Assembly: GCF_003697815.1 (NCBI RefSeq) | Contig: NZ_RDQG01000026.1 | Coordinates: forward strand, 1-41,794 | Direction of reading: 5' to 3' | DNA: 41,794 bases | Source of the DNA: Halalkalicoccus subterraneus | GTDB taxonomy: Archaea; Halobacteriota; Halobacteria; Halobacteriales; Halalkalicoccaceae | Part shown: in pieces, positions 6,809 to 14,407 of the stretch | How positions within the stretch are numbered: the first letter of the stretch is position 1 | Layout: every line of letters begins with the position of its first letter | Notes under the pieces: generated by a model | The model's input: the letters and a program-made list of their open reading frames with translations, nothing else | What the model was told of the DNA's origin: nothing | Database searches by the model: none | Program-made: the position numbers and the translations under genes

Positions 6809-7954
6809 ATGGAACTGCTTACCGAGGACGTCGTCCCCGAGTACGCCCGCGAGGTCAAAGCCGAGGCCCGCGAGTTCGCCGACGAACACATCGCCCCGAA
6901 CGCCGAGGAGTGTTTCCGGAAGGGCGAGTACCCGTGGGAGATCCTCGAAGCCGGTCAGGAGGCCGGCCTCGTCGCCCAGGACATCCCCGAGGAACTGGGC
7001 GGGCGCGGGTTCGACCTCGTCGAGATGCTCGCGATCGCCGAGGAATTTTATAAGGCTGACGCCGGCATCGCCCTGACTCTCCAACTGGCGAGTTTCGGTG
7101 CGGAGATGGTCTACGAGTACGGCAACGAGGAGCAAAAGGAGGAGTATCTCGAACCCGTCGCTGCGGGCGAGCAGATCACCGGCCTCGCGGTCTCGGAACC
7201 CGATACGGGAAGCGACCTCGCGGGGATGACGACCACCGCAGAGAAGCGGGATGGAGAATACGTGATCAACGGCGAGAAGTACTGGATCGGCAACGGCGTG
7301 GAGGCCGACTGGGTTACGGTGTTCGTCCGGACCAGCGAGGAGAACGACCGCTACTCGAACCACTCGATGATCATCGTCCCGACGGACGCCGACGGCTACG
7401 AGGCCGAGCACATCCCCGAGAAGATGGGGATGCGCGCCTCGAAGCAGGCCCACATCACCTTCGAGGACGTACGCGTCCCCGAGGAGAACCTCGTGGGCTA
7501 CGAGAACGGCGGCTTTCTCATGCTCGCGGACTTCTTCAACCACGGTCGGGTCGTCGTCGGCGGCCACGGACTGGGGATGGCCGCCGCGGCCATCGAGGAG
7601 GCCTGGGAGTTCGTCCACGACCGGGAGGCGTTCGGCCGGACGGTAAACGAGTTTCAGGCCGTCCAACACGGGCTGGCGGACATGCGCCTCGAGTTCGAGG
7701 CCGCCCGCGCGCTCAACTACCGGGCGGCGAAGAAGGTCCGTGACGGCGAGGACGCGGGGCTGTGGGCGGCGATGGCCAAGACGAAATCCACGGAGACGGC
7801 GACGATGTGTGCCGAACAGGGGATGCAGTTCCACGGCGGGCGCTCGATCTTCACCGACCGTCGGATCGCCCGTGTCTACCGCGACGTGCGCATTCCGGTC
7901 ATTTACGAGGGCGCAAACGAGATCCAGCGCAACCTGATCTACCGCCAGTCCTAA
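6809..7954 (+). CDS. Acyl-CoA dehydrogenase
   Basis: This 381-residue flavoenzyme matches the standard length of acyl-CoA dehydrogenases, which introduce the first double bond of beta-oxidation and pass electrons to ETF. Signature segments include AVSEPDTGSDLAGM and KYWIGNG (FAD and substrate binding) and MGMRASKQAHITFEDVRVP. The catalytic base Glu367 lies in IPVIYEGANEIQRN near the C-terminus. No other beta-oxidation gene adjoins, so the chain-length preference is not predictable. The ATG is preceded by an SD-like GGAG four bases upstream and by a TATA-like element at about -28. It converges with the HalX gene, with stop codons four bases apart. Confidence 0.93.
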   Translation: MELLTEDVVPEYAREVKAEAREFADEHIAPNAEECFRKGEYPWEILEAGQEAGLVAQDIPEELGGRGFDLVEMLAIAEEFYKADAGIALTLQLASFGAEMVYEYGNEEQKEEYLEPVAAGEQITGLAVSEPDTGSDLAGMTTTAEKRDGEYVINGEKYWIGNGVEADWVTVFVRTSEENDRYSNHSMIIVPTDADGYEAEHIPEKMGMRASKQAHITFEDVRVPEENLVGYENGGFLMLADFFNHGRVVVGGHGLGMAAAAIEEAWEFVHDREAFGRTVNEFQAVQHGLADMRLEFEAARALNYRAAKKVRDGEDAGLWAAMAKTKSTETATMCAEQGMQFHGGRSIFTDRRIARVYRDVRIPVIYEGANEIQRNLIYRQS

Positions 7955-7958
7955 CTCG

Positions 7959-8540
7959 CTACGAGTCGATGTCGCGGAAGGCGGCGGCGTAGTCCTCGTG
8001 GGTCCGAAGCCCCTCGATGGTCTCGTCGACGGATTTTCTGAGGACCGTCAGGCGCTGTTCGAGCTGCCGGAACTCCTCGTTTCGTTCGAGTTCCGAGCGG
8101 GGTTTTTCGGTCTCCAAGACGGCACGTTTCGAAGCGAGGCTGTAGTACTCGCGCATCGTTTCGTCGTACTCCTGGCGGCGGTAGACCCGCTCGACGGTCG
8201 TGGCGAGTTCGTCGTTCCTGACGGGCTTGACGAGGTAGTCGTCGAAGCCCATCTCGATGATGTCGAAATCCGGATCGACCGCGGTGACCATGATCACCCG
8301 GCAGTCGTAGCCCCGCTCGCGGATCGAATCGAGGACCTCGTCGCCGGATTTGCCCGGCATTCGGCGGTCGAGAAGTACCACGGCGACGTCCTCGTCCATC
8401 GCTGAGAGGGCTTCGTCGCCGTCGTGGGCCGTCCGTACCTCCCATTCGTCGTCGAGCCAGGCCGCAAACAGCTCCGCAAGCTGGGGCTCGTCGTCGACGA
8501 CGAGCACGACGGACGCGTCCGTTCCTGCGTCGATTGACAT
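7959..8540 (-). CDS. HalX-domain response regulator
   Basis: This 193-residue protein consists of a CheY-like receiver (residues 10-120) followed by the haloarchaeal HalX domain, a helical segment (residues 125-190) of unknown activity. Receiver residues are intact: Asp16-Asp17 acidic pocket, phosphoacceptor Asp58 (LLDRRMPG), Thr86 and Lys105 (VKPV). There is no DNA-binding domain, so it probably acts through protein contact after phosphorylation. No histidine kinase gene is nearby, so it is an orphan whose kinase must be encoded elsewhere. A strong AT-rich TATA region lies about 27 bases before its ATG. Confidence 0.9.
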   Translation of the reverse strand: MSIDAGTDASVVLVVDDEPQLAELFAAWLDDEWEVRTAHDGDEALSAMDEDVAVVLLDRRMPGKSGDEVLDSIRERGYDCRVIMVTAVDPDFDIIEMGFDDYLVKPVRNDELATTVERVYRRQEYDETMREYYSLASKRAVLETEKPRSELERNEEFRQLEQRLTVLRKSVDETIEGLRTHEDYAAAFRDIDS

Positions 8541-8562
8541 TTCCTAATTGTGGTATGATTCT

Positions 8563-8709
8563 CTATAGATATAAATTCGATGGTGCGTCGGTTCGTGTCG
8601 GGTTCAGGCGACAGCGTCGGCGTGTTTCATCCGGCGGCACGTCGAAAAGCGCGACGGCCTCGGAGACGTCATACAGACATGCGGACTGTTCGGTCGTGTC
8701 GGTATCCAT
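8563..8709 (-). CDS. Possible small protein (48 aa), doubtful
   Basis: A 48-codon frame begins MDTDTTEQSACLYDVSEAVA and lies on the same strand as, and 33 bases downstream of, the MFS gene, before HalX. The first 28 codons have coding-like third-position bias and acidic residues, but the last third is basic and runs into the HalX TATA box. No family was recognised. It may be a genuine haloarchaeal microprotein, a decayed gene end or chance. The rest of the 8541-8742 spacer holds nothing else. Confidence 0.22.
   Translation of the reverse strand: MDTDTTEQSACLYDVSEAVALFDVPPDETRRRCRLNPTRTDAPSNLYL
8564..8576 (-). promoter_or_regulatory. TATA box for HalX regulator
   Basis: TATAGATATAAAT lies 24-36 bases before the HalX start on the minus strand, as expected for leaderless transcription. 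It overlaps the 3' end of a doubtful small reading frame at 8563-8709. Confidence 0.5.
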
Positions 8710-8742
8710 GGTGACCCGAAGCCGGCAACGAAAACGTGGTCC

Positions 8743-10014
8743 CTAGTCGTCCGAACCGGTTTCGGCGGCTCGCGGCGACTCGGACCGATCGAGCAGCGTG
8801 AGCAGGCCCGCCGAGAGGCCCGCACCGATCAGCGCGAACGCGGCGAGAACGGCGAAGAAGGTCGCGAGGGAGAAGGCGTCGAGCAGGAATCCCCCGATAG
8901 CGATCGAGCCCGAGCCGAGACCGAACTCCCCGAGGTAGGTGTAGCCGTAGGAAAGCCCGCGGCTATCGGCGGACGTGTGGACTGCGACGGCGTCCTGATA
9001 GAAGGGTTGGATGGCAAAGAGGAAGAAGCCGAGCAGACCACAGAGGACGAGCAAAGGTGCCATTCCCATCCCCGTCACGGGGATGAAGGCCAGTGCGAGG
9101 GCTGCGAGAACGACGAAGATTCCGAGCAGACCCCGGGAAGGGATCATGCGATCAGTCAATTTGCCGCCGGCGTACTGGCCGACGATGCCCACGACGAGGA
9201 AGCCGACGTAGATGTACCGCGAGGGCTCGATCCCCTCGAGGTCGGGACCGACGGTGAAGCCTTCTAGTGCGGGCAGCCCCTGAAGGATCTCGGGCAGGTA
9301 GGTCAACATCCCGCGATAGAAGAGCCCCTCGAAGGTGACGATGACGAACACGAGCGCGAAAACGCTCGTGAAGAGGGTTCGGGTGTTGCCAAGCAGATCC
9401 GACAGCGATAGCGCCTTGTCGCTCGCCTCGGAGGCGTCCATTCCCTCGACGCCACCAGTCGGGTCGAAGTCCGCGGAGAGACCGTAGACCACCGCGAACA
9501 GCCCGGGAATCGCCAGCAGCGCGGCGACGAGCTGCCACGGGAAGAAGATGAGCAGTGTCGCGGCGACGAAGGGGCCCAGCGCGATGCCGACGTTGCCCGC
9601 GATGCCGTGATACGCGAAGACGGTGCCCCGTTCGGCGACGCCAGTGCTGATGAGCGAGAGCCCCGAGGGATGGTAGACGCTCGCGGCGAGTCCCCAGACG
9701 ATCAGTCCGGCAGCGATGGCGTAGATGCTGGTCGAGACCGCGAGGACGAGAAAACCGAGGCTCATGCCGGCGAGACACGCCAGCACGAGACGTTTCGGGC
9801 CGTACTTGTCCGCGAGGATGCCCGCGGGAAGCGCCCCGAATCCGAACAGTCCGTAGCTGGGCGCGAGCACGAGCCCCAGGACGGCGACCGAGACGTCGAA
9901 CTCGGCGAGCCACACGACCAGAAAGATCGGAATCGAGGTCTCGAACCAGTGGACCAGCGAGTGGCCCGCCATTGTGAATCCGGCGATCGACCTGTCGTTC
10001 GCGGAGAGCGCCAT
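8743..10014 (-). CDS. MFS transporter
   Basis: This 423-residue protein has about twelve hydrophobic membrane segments and the major facilitator loop motif between segments 2 and 3 (GILADKYGPKRLVL). A shorter acidic cytoplasmic loop near residue 200 (DFDPTGGVEGMDASEASDK) separates the two six-helix halves. It is a secondary carrier driven by an ion gradient, but the substrate cannot be read from the sequence. The C-terminus is short and acidic. It is divergent from tyrS, sharing a 98-base spacer, and no catabolic or resistance operon links to it. Confidence 0.88.
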   Translation of the reverse strand: MALSANDRSIAGFTMAGHSLVHWFETSIPIFLVVWLAEFDVSVAVLGLVLAPSYGLFGFGALPAGILADKYGPKRLVLACLAGMSLGFLVLAVSTSIYAIAAGLIVWGLAASVYHPSGLSLISTGVAERGTVFAYHGIAGNVGIALGPFVAATLLIFFPWQLVAALLAIPGLFAVVYGLSADFDPTGGVEGMDASEASDKALSLSDLLGNTRTLFTSVFALVFVIVTFEGLFYRGMLTYLPEILQGLPALEGFTVGPDLEGIEPSRYIYVGFLVVGIVGQYAGGKLTDRMIPSRGLLGIFVVLAALALAFIPVTGMGMAPLLVLCGLLGFFLFAIQPFYQDAVAVHTSADSRGLSYGYTYLGEFGLGSGSIAIGGFLLDAFSLATFFAVLAAFALIGAGLSAGLLTLLDRSESPRAAETGSDD

Positions 10015-10082
10015 TCGGTACCTCTAGTCGGCCGGTCGAGCTATTTAGCCCCGTTGCTTGGAGCGACTCGCCGAATCGAACC

Positions 10083-10088
10083 ATTTAC
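10083..10088 (+). promoter_or_regulatory. TATA-like box for tyrS
   Basis: ATTTAC is centred about 28 bases before the ATG at 10113. It supports this ATG over an upstream in-frame TTG at 10098. Confidence 0.4.
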
Positions 10089-10112
10089 CCCGGTCGGTTG
10101 GCTCCCCCCGGT

Positions 10113-11147
10113 ATGAACACCGCGGAGCGAAAACGCCTCGTCACCCGCCACACCGAGGAGGTCGTCACCGAGGAGGAACTCGACGACCTCCTCGAGGAGT
10201 CCGATCCCAGCGTCTACATCGGTTACGCGCCGACCGGCCAGATGCACATCGGCCACTTCACCACCATCCGCAAGCTCGCGGACTTCCTCAGGGCGGATAT
10301 CGACGTCACCGTTCTCGTCGCCGACCTCCATGCGCATCTCGACGACGAGAAGAGCCCCTTCGAACTCCTCGAGGCGCGTTCGGCGTACTACCGCGCCGCC
10401 ATCGAGGCGATGGTCGAGGCCGCGGGTGCGGACCCGGACCAGATCGAGTTCGTCCGAGGGACGGAGTTCGAACTCGAGGAGCCATACACCCTCGAACTCT
10501 ACCGCCTGCTCGCAGATACGACGATCTCACGGGCCCAGCGAGCCGGCAGCGAGGTCGTTCGCCAGTCCGACAACCCCAAACTCGGTGGCTTGGTCTACAC
10601 GCTGATGCAGAGCCTCGACGTCGCCGCGCTCGGCGCCGACATCGCCTACGGCGGGATCGACCAGCGGGGGATCTACATGCTCGCGCGCGAGATCCTGCCC
10701 GAGCACGGCCACGACAAACCGCTGTGTCTGTTCGCACCCCTTCTGTCGGGCCTGTCGGGCGGGAAGATGAGCGCAAGCGAGGCCGGCTCGAAAGTGAACC
10801 TCACCGACGACCCCGAGACCGTAGGCGAAAAGATCGATGGCGCGTACTGCCCGCAAGGCGAGGTCGAGGAAAACGGTGTCCTCGAATATCTCGAGCACCT
10901 CGTCTTTCCGATCCTCGAACTCGACGACGAACCGTTCGTCATCCAGCGCCCCGACCAGTACGGCGGCGATATCGTTTACGAGGACTACGGCACGCTCGAA
11001 GACGACTTCCTCGCCGGCGAACTCCACCCTCAGGACCTGAAGGGGGCAACCGGCGAAGCCATCGGAGAGATCATCACCCCCATCCGCGAGCGCTTCGAGC
11101 GCGAACCCGAACTCCTGCGAGAGGCCTATCCCGAACAGGACGACTGA
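10113..11147 (+). CDS. tyrS: Tyrosyl-tRNA synthetase
   Basis: This 344-residue class I aminoacyl-tRNA synthetase is of the archaeal/eukaryotic TyrRS type, charging tRNA-Tyr for translation in the cytoplasm. The ATP-binding signatures are present: HIGH (residues 45-48, in GQMHIGHFTTI) and KMSAS (218-222, in SGGKMSAS). The VLVADLHAHLDDEK segment is typical of archaeal TyrRS, and the length and lack of an S4 domain exclude the bacterial form. The ATG at 10113 is used because a TATA-like box lies 28 bases upstream. It is a single-copy housekeeping gene, divergent from the MFS gene. Confidence 0.96.
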   Translation: MNTAERKRLVTRHTEEVVTEEELDDLLEESDPSVYIGYAPTGQMHIGHFTTIRKLADFLRADIDVTVLVADLHAHLDDEKSPFELLEARSAYYRAAIEAMVEAAGADPDQIEFVRGTEFELEEPYTLELYRLLADTTISRAQRAGSEVVRQSDNPKLGGLVYTLMQSLDVAALGADIAYGGIDQRGIYMLAREILPEHGHDKPLCLFAPLLSGLSGGKMSASEAGSKVNLTDDPETVGEKIDGAYCPQGEVEENGVLEYLEHLVFPILELDDEPFVIQRPDQYGGDIVYEDYGTLEDDFLAGELHPQDLKGATGEAIGEIITPIRERFEREPELLREAYPEQDD

Positions 11148-11159
11148 TCCGCTCGGCAA

Positions 11160-11164
11160 TTTTT
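11160..11164 (+). terminator. T-tract after tyrS
   Basis: A TTTTT run occurs 13 bases after the tyrS stop codon in G+C-rich context, a probable archaeal terminator. A second T-rich stretch at 11180 belongs to the next promoter. Confidence 0.4.
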
Positions 11165-11218
11165 GTGCGCTGTCCCACCGTTTATTACTGAGGCCGTTCT
11201 CGTAATGAACGATTAATA

Positions 11219-11650
11219 ATGATAGATACGCCGGTTACCGGCCTCATGACGGCACCGATTCGAACGATCGACCGCGAGGAGACGGGAGTCGCCGCGGCGA
11301 GGGAGCTAACGGACCGTGGGATCGGCTCGCTCGTCGTGGGCGAGGACCGTATCGAGGGGATCGTCACCGAGACGGACATCGTCGCCGGGGTCGCCGAGGG
11401 GATCGACCTCTCCGAGACGCCCGTGGCGGCGCTGATGAGCGATCCCGTCGTCACGATCTCGCCAAGCGACTCGGTTCGCGAGGCCGGCGAACGCATGGGT
11501 CGGAACAACGTCAAGAAACTGCCGGTCTCGCGAGACGGCCGACCCGTCGGGATCGTGACGACCACCGACCTAGCGCGGTTCGTCCCCGAAAGCACCGTCA
11601 GGATGTCTCGCCAGCCCGAACCGGAGATCGAAAAGGGGGAGTTCGAGTGA
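11219..11650 (+). CDS. CBS domain pair protein
   Basis: This 143-residue protein is almost entirely two CBS motifs (about residues 7-60 and 68-125), which together form a Bateman module that binds adenine nucleotides or S-adenosyl compounds. Landmarks are VTGLMTAPIRTID, GIVTETDIVAGV, VAALMSDPVVTISPSDSV and VGIVTTTDLARF. There is no attached enzyme or DNA-binding domain, so it probably senses nucleotide state and acts on a partner protein. A TATA-like TTTATTA lies at 11181-11187. Stand-alone CBS proteins are numerous in haloarchaea and their partners are mostly unknown. Confidence 0.9.
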   Translation: MIDTPVTGLMTAPIRTIDREETGVAAARELTDRGIGSLVVGEDRIEGIVTETDIVAGVAEGIDLSETPVAALMSDPVVTISPSDSVREAGERMGRNNVKKLPVSRDGRPVGIVTTTDLARFVPESTVRMSRQPEPEIEKGEFE

Positions 11651-11711
11651 CCTGTGTCGGAGTCGGTCGCGAAGGGTTATACCGTCGGCAGTCATAGCCC
11701 CGATCCAATCG

Positions 11712-12173
11712 ATGGGTTTCGAGCTTACCGTTGTGCTGAGAGTCGTCTCCACGACCCTCGCTCAGGCCACCGTTTTCGACGCTCCGCTCGCCGCCGAACT
11801 GTTTCTGATCGGTCGGGTCCTGTTCGGCAGCGTCCTCGCGTTCAACGGGTTGAACCACTTCCTCGACGTCGAGGGGATGACCGAGTACGCCGACTCGAAA
11901 GGGGTTCCCAAACCGAGGGGTGCGGTCGTCACGACCGGTGGGATGTTGGTGGTCGGCGGCTTGGGGACCGCCCTCGGGCTGGTACCGACGTTCTCGACCG
12001 GCGCGGTCGCGACCTTCCTGCTGGTGGTGACGCCGATCATGCACGACTTCTGGGCGATCCCGGCCGCCCAGCGGGACCAGGAGGTCATCCACTTTACGAA
12101 AAACGCCACCATGTTCGGGGCGGCCCTCGTGTTGCTGGCGTTGAGTGCGACTGCGTGGCCCTACGCGCTGTGA
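11712..12173 (+). CDS. DoxX family membrane protein
   Basis: This 153-residue protein has four hydrophobic segments and the DoxX pattern around GRVLFGSVLAFNGLNHF and the MHDFWAIP segment near residue 100. DoxX proteins include Bacillus CatD and MhqP, which accompany ring-cleaving dioxygenases in quinone and catechol resistance, and quinone-linked oxidoreductase subunits. It converges with the HxlR regulator gene only seven bases away, and two VOC genes lie beyond. A role in quinone or thiol redox stress is therefore plausible by context, but the biochemical activity of this family is not well defined. Alternative starts just inside the frame are possible because the N-terminus is poorly conserved. 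Confidence 0.83.
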   Translation: MGFELTVVLRVVSTTLAQATVFDAPLAAELFLIGRVLFGSVLAFNGLNHFLDVEGMTEYADSKGVPKPRGAVVTTGGMLVVGGLGTALGLVPTFSTGAVATFLLVVTPIMHDFWAIPAAQRDQEVIHFTKNATMFGAALVLLALSATAWPYAL

Positions 12174-12180
12174 GTCGGGC

Positions 12181-12513
12181 CTACAGCCACTCCTCGGCCC
12201 AGCACTCGATCTCGTCGAAGACCGGACAGAGCGACCGCCCCTTCTCGGTGAGGCTGTAGTAGGTCGCAACCGGAGCGTCCTCCTCCAGCCGTCGCTCGAC
12301 GAACCCCAGTTCCCGCAGATCGTCGAGCACACGCGAGAGCGTCCGGGCGTTGGCGTCCGTCGAGCGCTTGAGTTCGTTGAAACGCTTCTCGCCGCCCTGC
12401 AGGTCGTGGAGCACGACGAGTCGCCACTGCGAGCCGATCTGTCCCAGCGAGTCGACGACCGCACAGGGGCCGTCGGCATTGCGCTCGACTTCGTTTTCGG
12501 TGACGGATGACAT
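12181..12513 (-). CDS. HxlR/DUF24-family redox-type transcriptional regulator
   Basis: This 110-residue winged-helix protein has the HxlR pattern: CAVVDSLGQIGSQWRLVVLH, then KRFNELKRS, recognition helix NARTLSRVLDDLRELGF, and the wing with YSLTEKGRSL. Cys17 sits 13 residues before the conserved Trp30, the place of the sensing cysteine of Bacillus YodB and CatR. Two more cysteines, Cys96 and Cys104, lie near the C-terminus where YodB has Cys101 and Cys108 for its inter-subunit disulfide. This strongly suggests a thiol switch sensing quinones or diamide-like oxidants. It is divergent from the VOC operon and convergent with DoxX, so it probably represses them and itself. Confidence 0.9.
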   Translation of the reverse strand: MSSVTENEVERNADGPCAVVDSLGQIGSQWRLVVLHDLQGGEKRFNELKRSTDANARTLSRVLDDLRELGFVERRLEEDAPVATYYSLTEKGRSLCPVFDEIECWAEEWL

Positions 12514-12514
12514 C

Positions 12515-12590
12515 GGTGTTACCTGGTGACCCGTACGTCCGCAAACCGATATATGGGTTCGGTTCGTATAGCAGGTTACAGAGTGTTACC
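12515..12590. promoter_or_regulatory. Repeated GTGTTACC elements between hxlR and VOC genes
   Basis: The octamer GTGTTACC occurs at 12516-12523, directly before the hxlR start, and again at 12583-12590, with a related GGTTAC at 12574-12579. A TATA-like ATATAT element for hxlR lies between them near 12549-12555. Repeats flanking the regulator promoter are candidate HxlR binding sites for autoregulation and control of the divergent VOC operon. No full palindrome is seen, which lowers confidence. Confidence 0.35.
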
Positions 12591-12668
12591 GTATGGTCGC
12601 ACTGGGAGCGCTCATCCGGTTGAAGTTCGATCGACACGCAAAAACACACCGAACTCGATATACGAACC

Positions 12669-13289
12669 ATGCCCGACGAACCCACACCCGTCAGCGCCGA
12701 ACTACCCGACAGTCCGATCCGTCTCTCGGGAACCGACCACATCACGCTCATCGGAAGCAACGAGGCCGATACCGTCGAATTCTATCGCGACTTGCTCGGA
12801 ATGCCGCTCGTGCTTCGCCAGCCCAATCTCGACCAACCGGAAGTCACACACCTGTTTTTCGACACCGGCGACGGGCGGATCCTCACCTTCTTCGTGAGCG
12901 ATGACCGCGAGTCGGATCCTCGACCCCAACGGACGGGACTGGGCGCAGTGCATCACCTCGCCTTCAGCGTCGAACCCGAACGCTTCGTCGAGACCAAGGC
13001 GGCCTTCGACGAGGCCGACCACCACTACAACGAGTTCGACCGCGGAGCGTTTCACTCGATCTACACCCGTGATCACAACGGGCTCGTCCTCGAGTTCGCG
13101 ACCGACAAGTTCCACGTTCCCGACGACCGGCGCGCGGAGGTGCTCGCGACCGCCCAGCGCATCCGAGTTGAAGCGGGCGCCGACTACGTCAAGGACGAGC
13201 ACATGGAAGCGGCGCTCGAAGAGCTCGGCATGGAGATCGATCCCTACGACCTGCCCGACGCGCCGACCGGCGCGGGCTACGACCGATAA
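12669..13289 (+). CDS. VOC family protein (glyoxalase/extradiol dioxygenase-like)
   Basis: This 206-residue protein has two beta-alpha-beta-beta-beta modules of the vicinal-oxygen-chelate fold. Candidate metal ligands are His24 (GTDHITLIGS), His96 (VHHLAFSVE) and Glu142 (GLVLEFAT), a 2-His-1-Glu set as in extradiol dioxygenases and glyoxalase I. A C-terminal acidic tail with predicted helices (ALEELGMEIDPYDLPDAP) extends beyond the core and is not part of the usual family. It is the first gene of a run with a second VOC gene and a flavin reductase, divergent from the HxlR regulator. Ring cleavage of catechol or hydroquinone-type compounds is inferred from context; the precise substrate is not predictable. 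Confidence 0.83.
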   Translation: MPDEPTPVSAELPDSPIRLSGTDHITLIGSNEADTVEFYRDLLGMPLVLRQPNLDQPEVTHLFFDTGDGRILTFFVSDDRESDPRPQRTGLGAVHHLAFSVEPERFVETKAAFDEADHHYNEFDRGAFHSIYTRDHNGLVLEFATDKFHVPDDRRAEVLATAQRIRVEAGADYVKDEHMEAALEELGMEIDPYDLPDAPTGAGYDR

Positions 13290-13318
13290 TCGCGTTCCGA
13301 CAGAAACCGACACAACCA

Positions 13319-13795
13319 ATGACAGAGGCACCACCGACCACCGGACTGCACCACGTGACGAACATCTGCACCGACATCGAGGAGACGAAGGCGTTCTACG
13401 AGGAGGTACTGGGTTGGCACACCGTCAAGCGTACCCAGAACTACGACGATCCCGGGACGCCGCATTACTACTTCTCCTCGACGCCCGAGGGCGAACCGGG
13501 AACGAACGTCACCTACTTCGAGTATCCGAACTCCCGTGGCCAGCCCGGTCCCGGCGCGTCCCATCACTTCGCGTTCGGCGTCGAGGACCGCGAGACCTTA
13601 GAGGAGTGGCGCGAGCATCTCTCGGAGCACGGCGTGCGGGTCTCGACCGTGAAGGACCGCACGTACTTCGAGAGCATCTACTTCAGCGATCCCGACGGAC
13701 TCGTCTTCGAACTCGCGACGCAGGGGCCGGGATTCGGCGTCGACGAGGAGGTACCCGGAAACGAGGAGATCGACCCCTTCGCGGGGAGTGAGTGA
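13319..13795 (+). CDS. VOC family protein resembling half of an MhqO-type ring-cleaving dioxygenase
   Basis: This 158-residue protein matches the N-terminal half of MhqO-type ring-cleaving dioxygenases. It starts TGLHHVTNIC, then has KRTQNYDDPGTPHYYF, the GTNVTYFEYP segment, and FSDPDGLVFELATQGPGFGVDE. Candidate metal ligands are His12, His83 and Glu131. Full MhqO-like enzymes are about 300 residues with a second VOC module, which is absent here. The flavin reductase gene follows immediately. It probably cleaves or detoxifies quinol-type substrates, either as a homodimer or with the other VOC protein; this is inference. Confidence 0.85.
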   Translation: MTEAPPTTGLHHVTNICTDIEETKAFYEEVLGWHTVKRTQNYDDPGTPHYYFSSTPEGEPGTNVTYFEYPNSRGQPGPGASHHFAFGVEDRETLEEWREHLSEHGVRVSTVKDRTYFESIYFSDPDGLVFELATQGPGFGVDEEVPGNEEIDPFAGSE

Positions 13796-13796
13796 G

Positions 13797-14372
13797 ATGG
13801 AGGTCGATATCGACGAACTCGATTCGGCCTATCGCCTGCTCGCCGGTTCCGTGATCCCTCGGCCGATCGCATGGGTCAGCACGCGCGGCGAGGACGGCGA
13901 GAACCTCGCACCCTACAGTTTCTTCAACGTCGTCTCGGTCGCTCCCCCCGTGGTGATGTTCGCGCCCGTCGGGGTCGGCGAGGACCTGAAGGACACGCCG
14001 CGAAACGTCCTCGACACCGAGGAGTTCGTCGTCAACGTCGTGACGATGGACCTCGTCGAGGCGATGAACGCGACGAGCGCCACAGTCGAGAAAAGCGAGT
14101 TCGAACACGCCGACCTCGAACGCGCGGAAGGCGTCCGGGTCGACGTCCCGCGGGTGGCGGAGGCGAAAGTCGCCTTCGAGTGTGAACTGTACAACTTCGT
14201 CGAGATCGGCCGCTCGTCGATGGTGCTCGGCGAGATCGTCTACGCGCACGTCGCCGAGGACGCGACTACAGGAGGAAAAGTCGACGTGACGAAGCTCGAC
14301 GCCGTCGGGCGGCTCTCGGGGAGCTATTACGCGAGCACGCGCGATCGCTTCTCGATGGAACGTCCGCCCTGA
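13797..14372 (+). CDS. Flavin reductase-like FMN-binding protein
   Basis: This 191-residue protein of the flavin reductase domain family shows the diagnostic start SAYRLLAGSVIPRPIAWVST and the FMN-binding APYSFFNVVSVAPPVVMF. It binds FMN and may reduce flavin or directly reduce a small substrate; some relatives serve two-component monooxygenases. The ATG at 13797 is preferred because GGGGAG lies eight bases before it; an in-frame GTG at 13788 would overlap the VOC gene by eight bases. Its tight spacing to the VOC genes indicates one operon. In the detoxification model it would fill the reductase role that MhqN has in Bacillus. Confidence 0.88.
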   Translation: MEVDIDELDSAYRLLAGSVIPRPIAWVSTRGEDGENLAPYSFFNVVSVAPPVVMFAPVGVGEDLKDTPRNVLDTEEFVVNVVTMDLVEAMNATSATVEKSEFEHADLERAEGVRVDVPRVAEAKVAFECELYNFVEIGRSSMVLGEIVYAHVAEDATTGGKVDVTKLDAVGRLSGSYYASTRDRFSMERPP

Positions 14373-14407
14373 CCGGGGATTAAGCCGTTGGCGTCCCTAT
14401 CGGAGGT

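Noticed and set aside
8534-8825. Several 60-73 codon frames in the 8541-8742 spacer
   Set aside because: Ser/Arg-rich, overlapping each other and the HalX promoter; only the 48-codon frame at 8563-8709 had any coding character, and that is weak.
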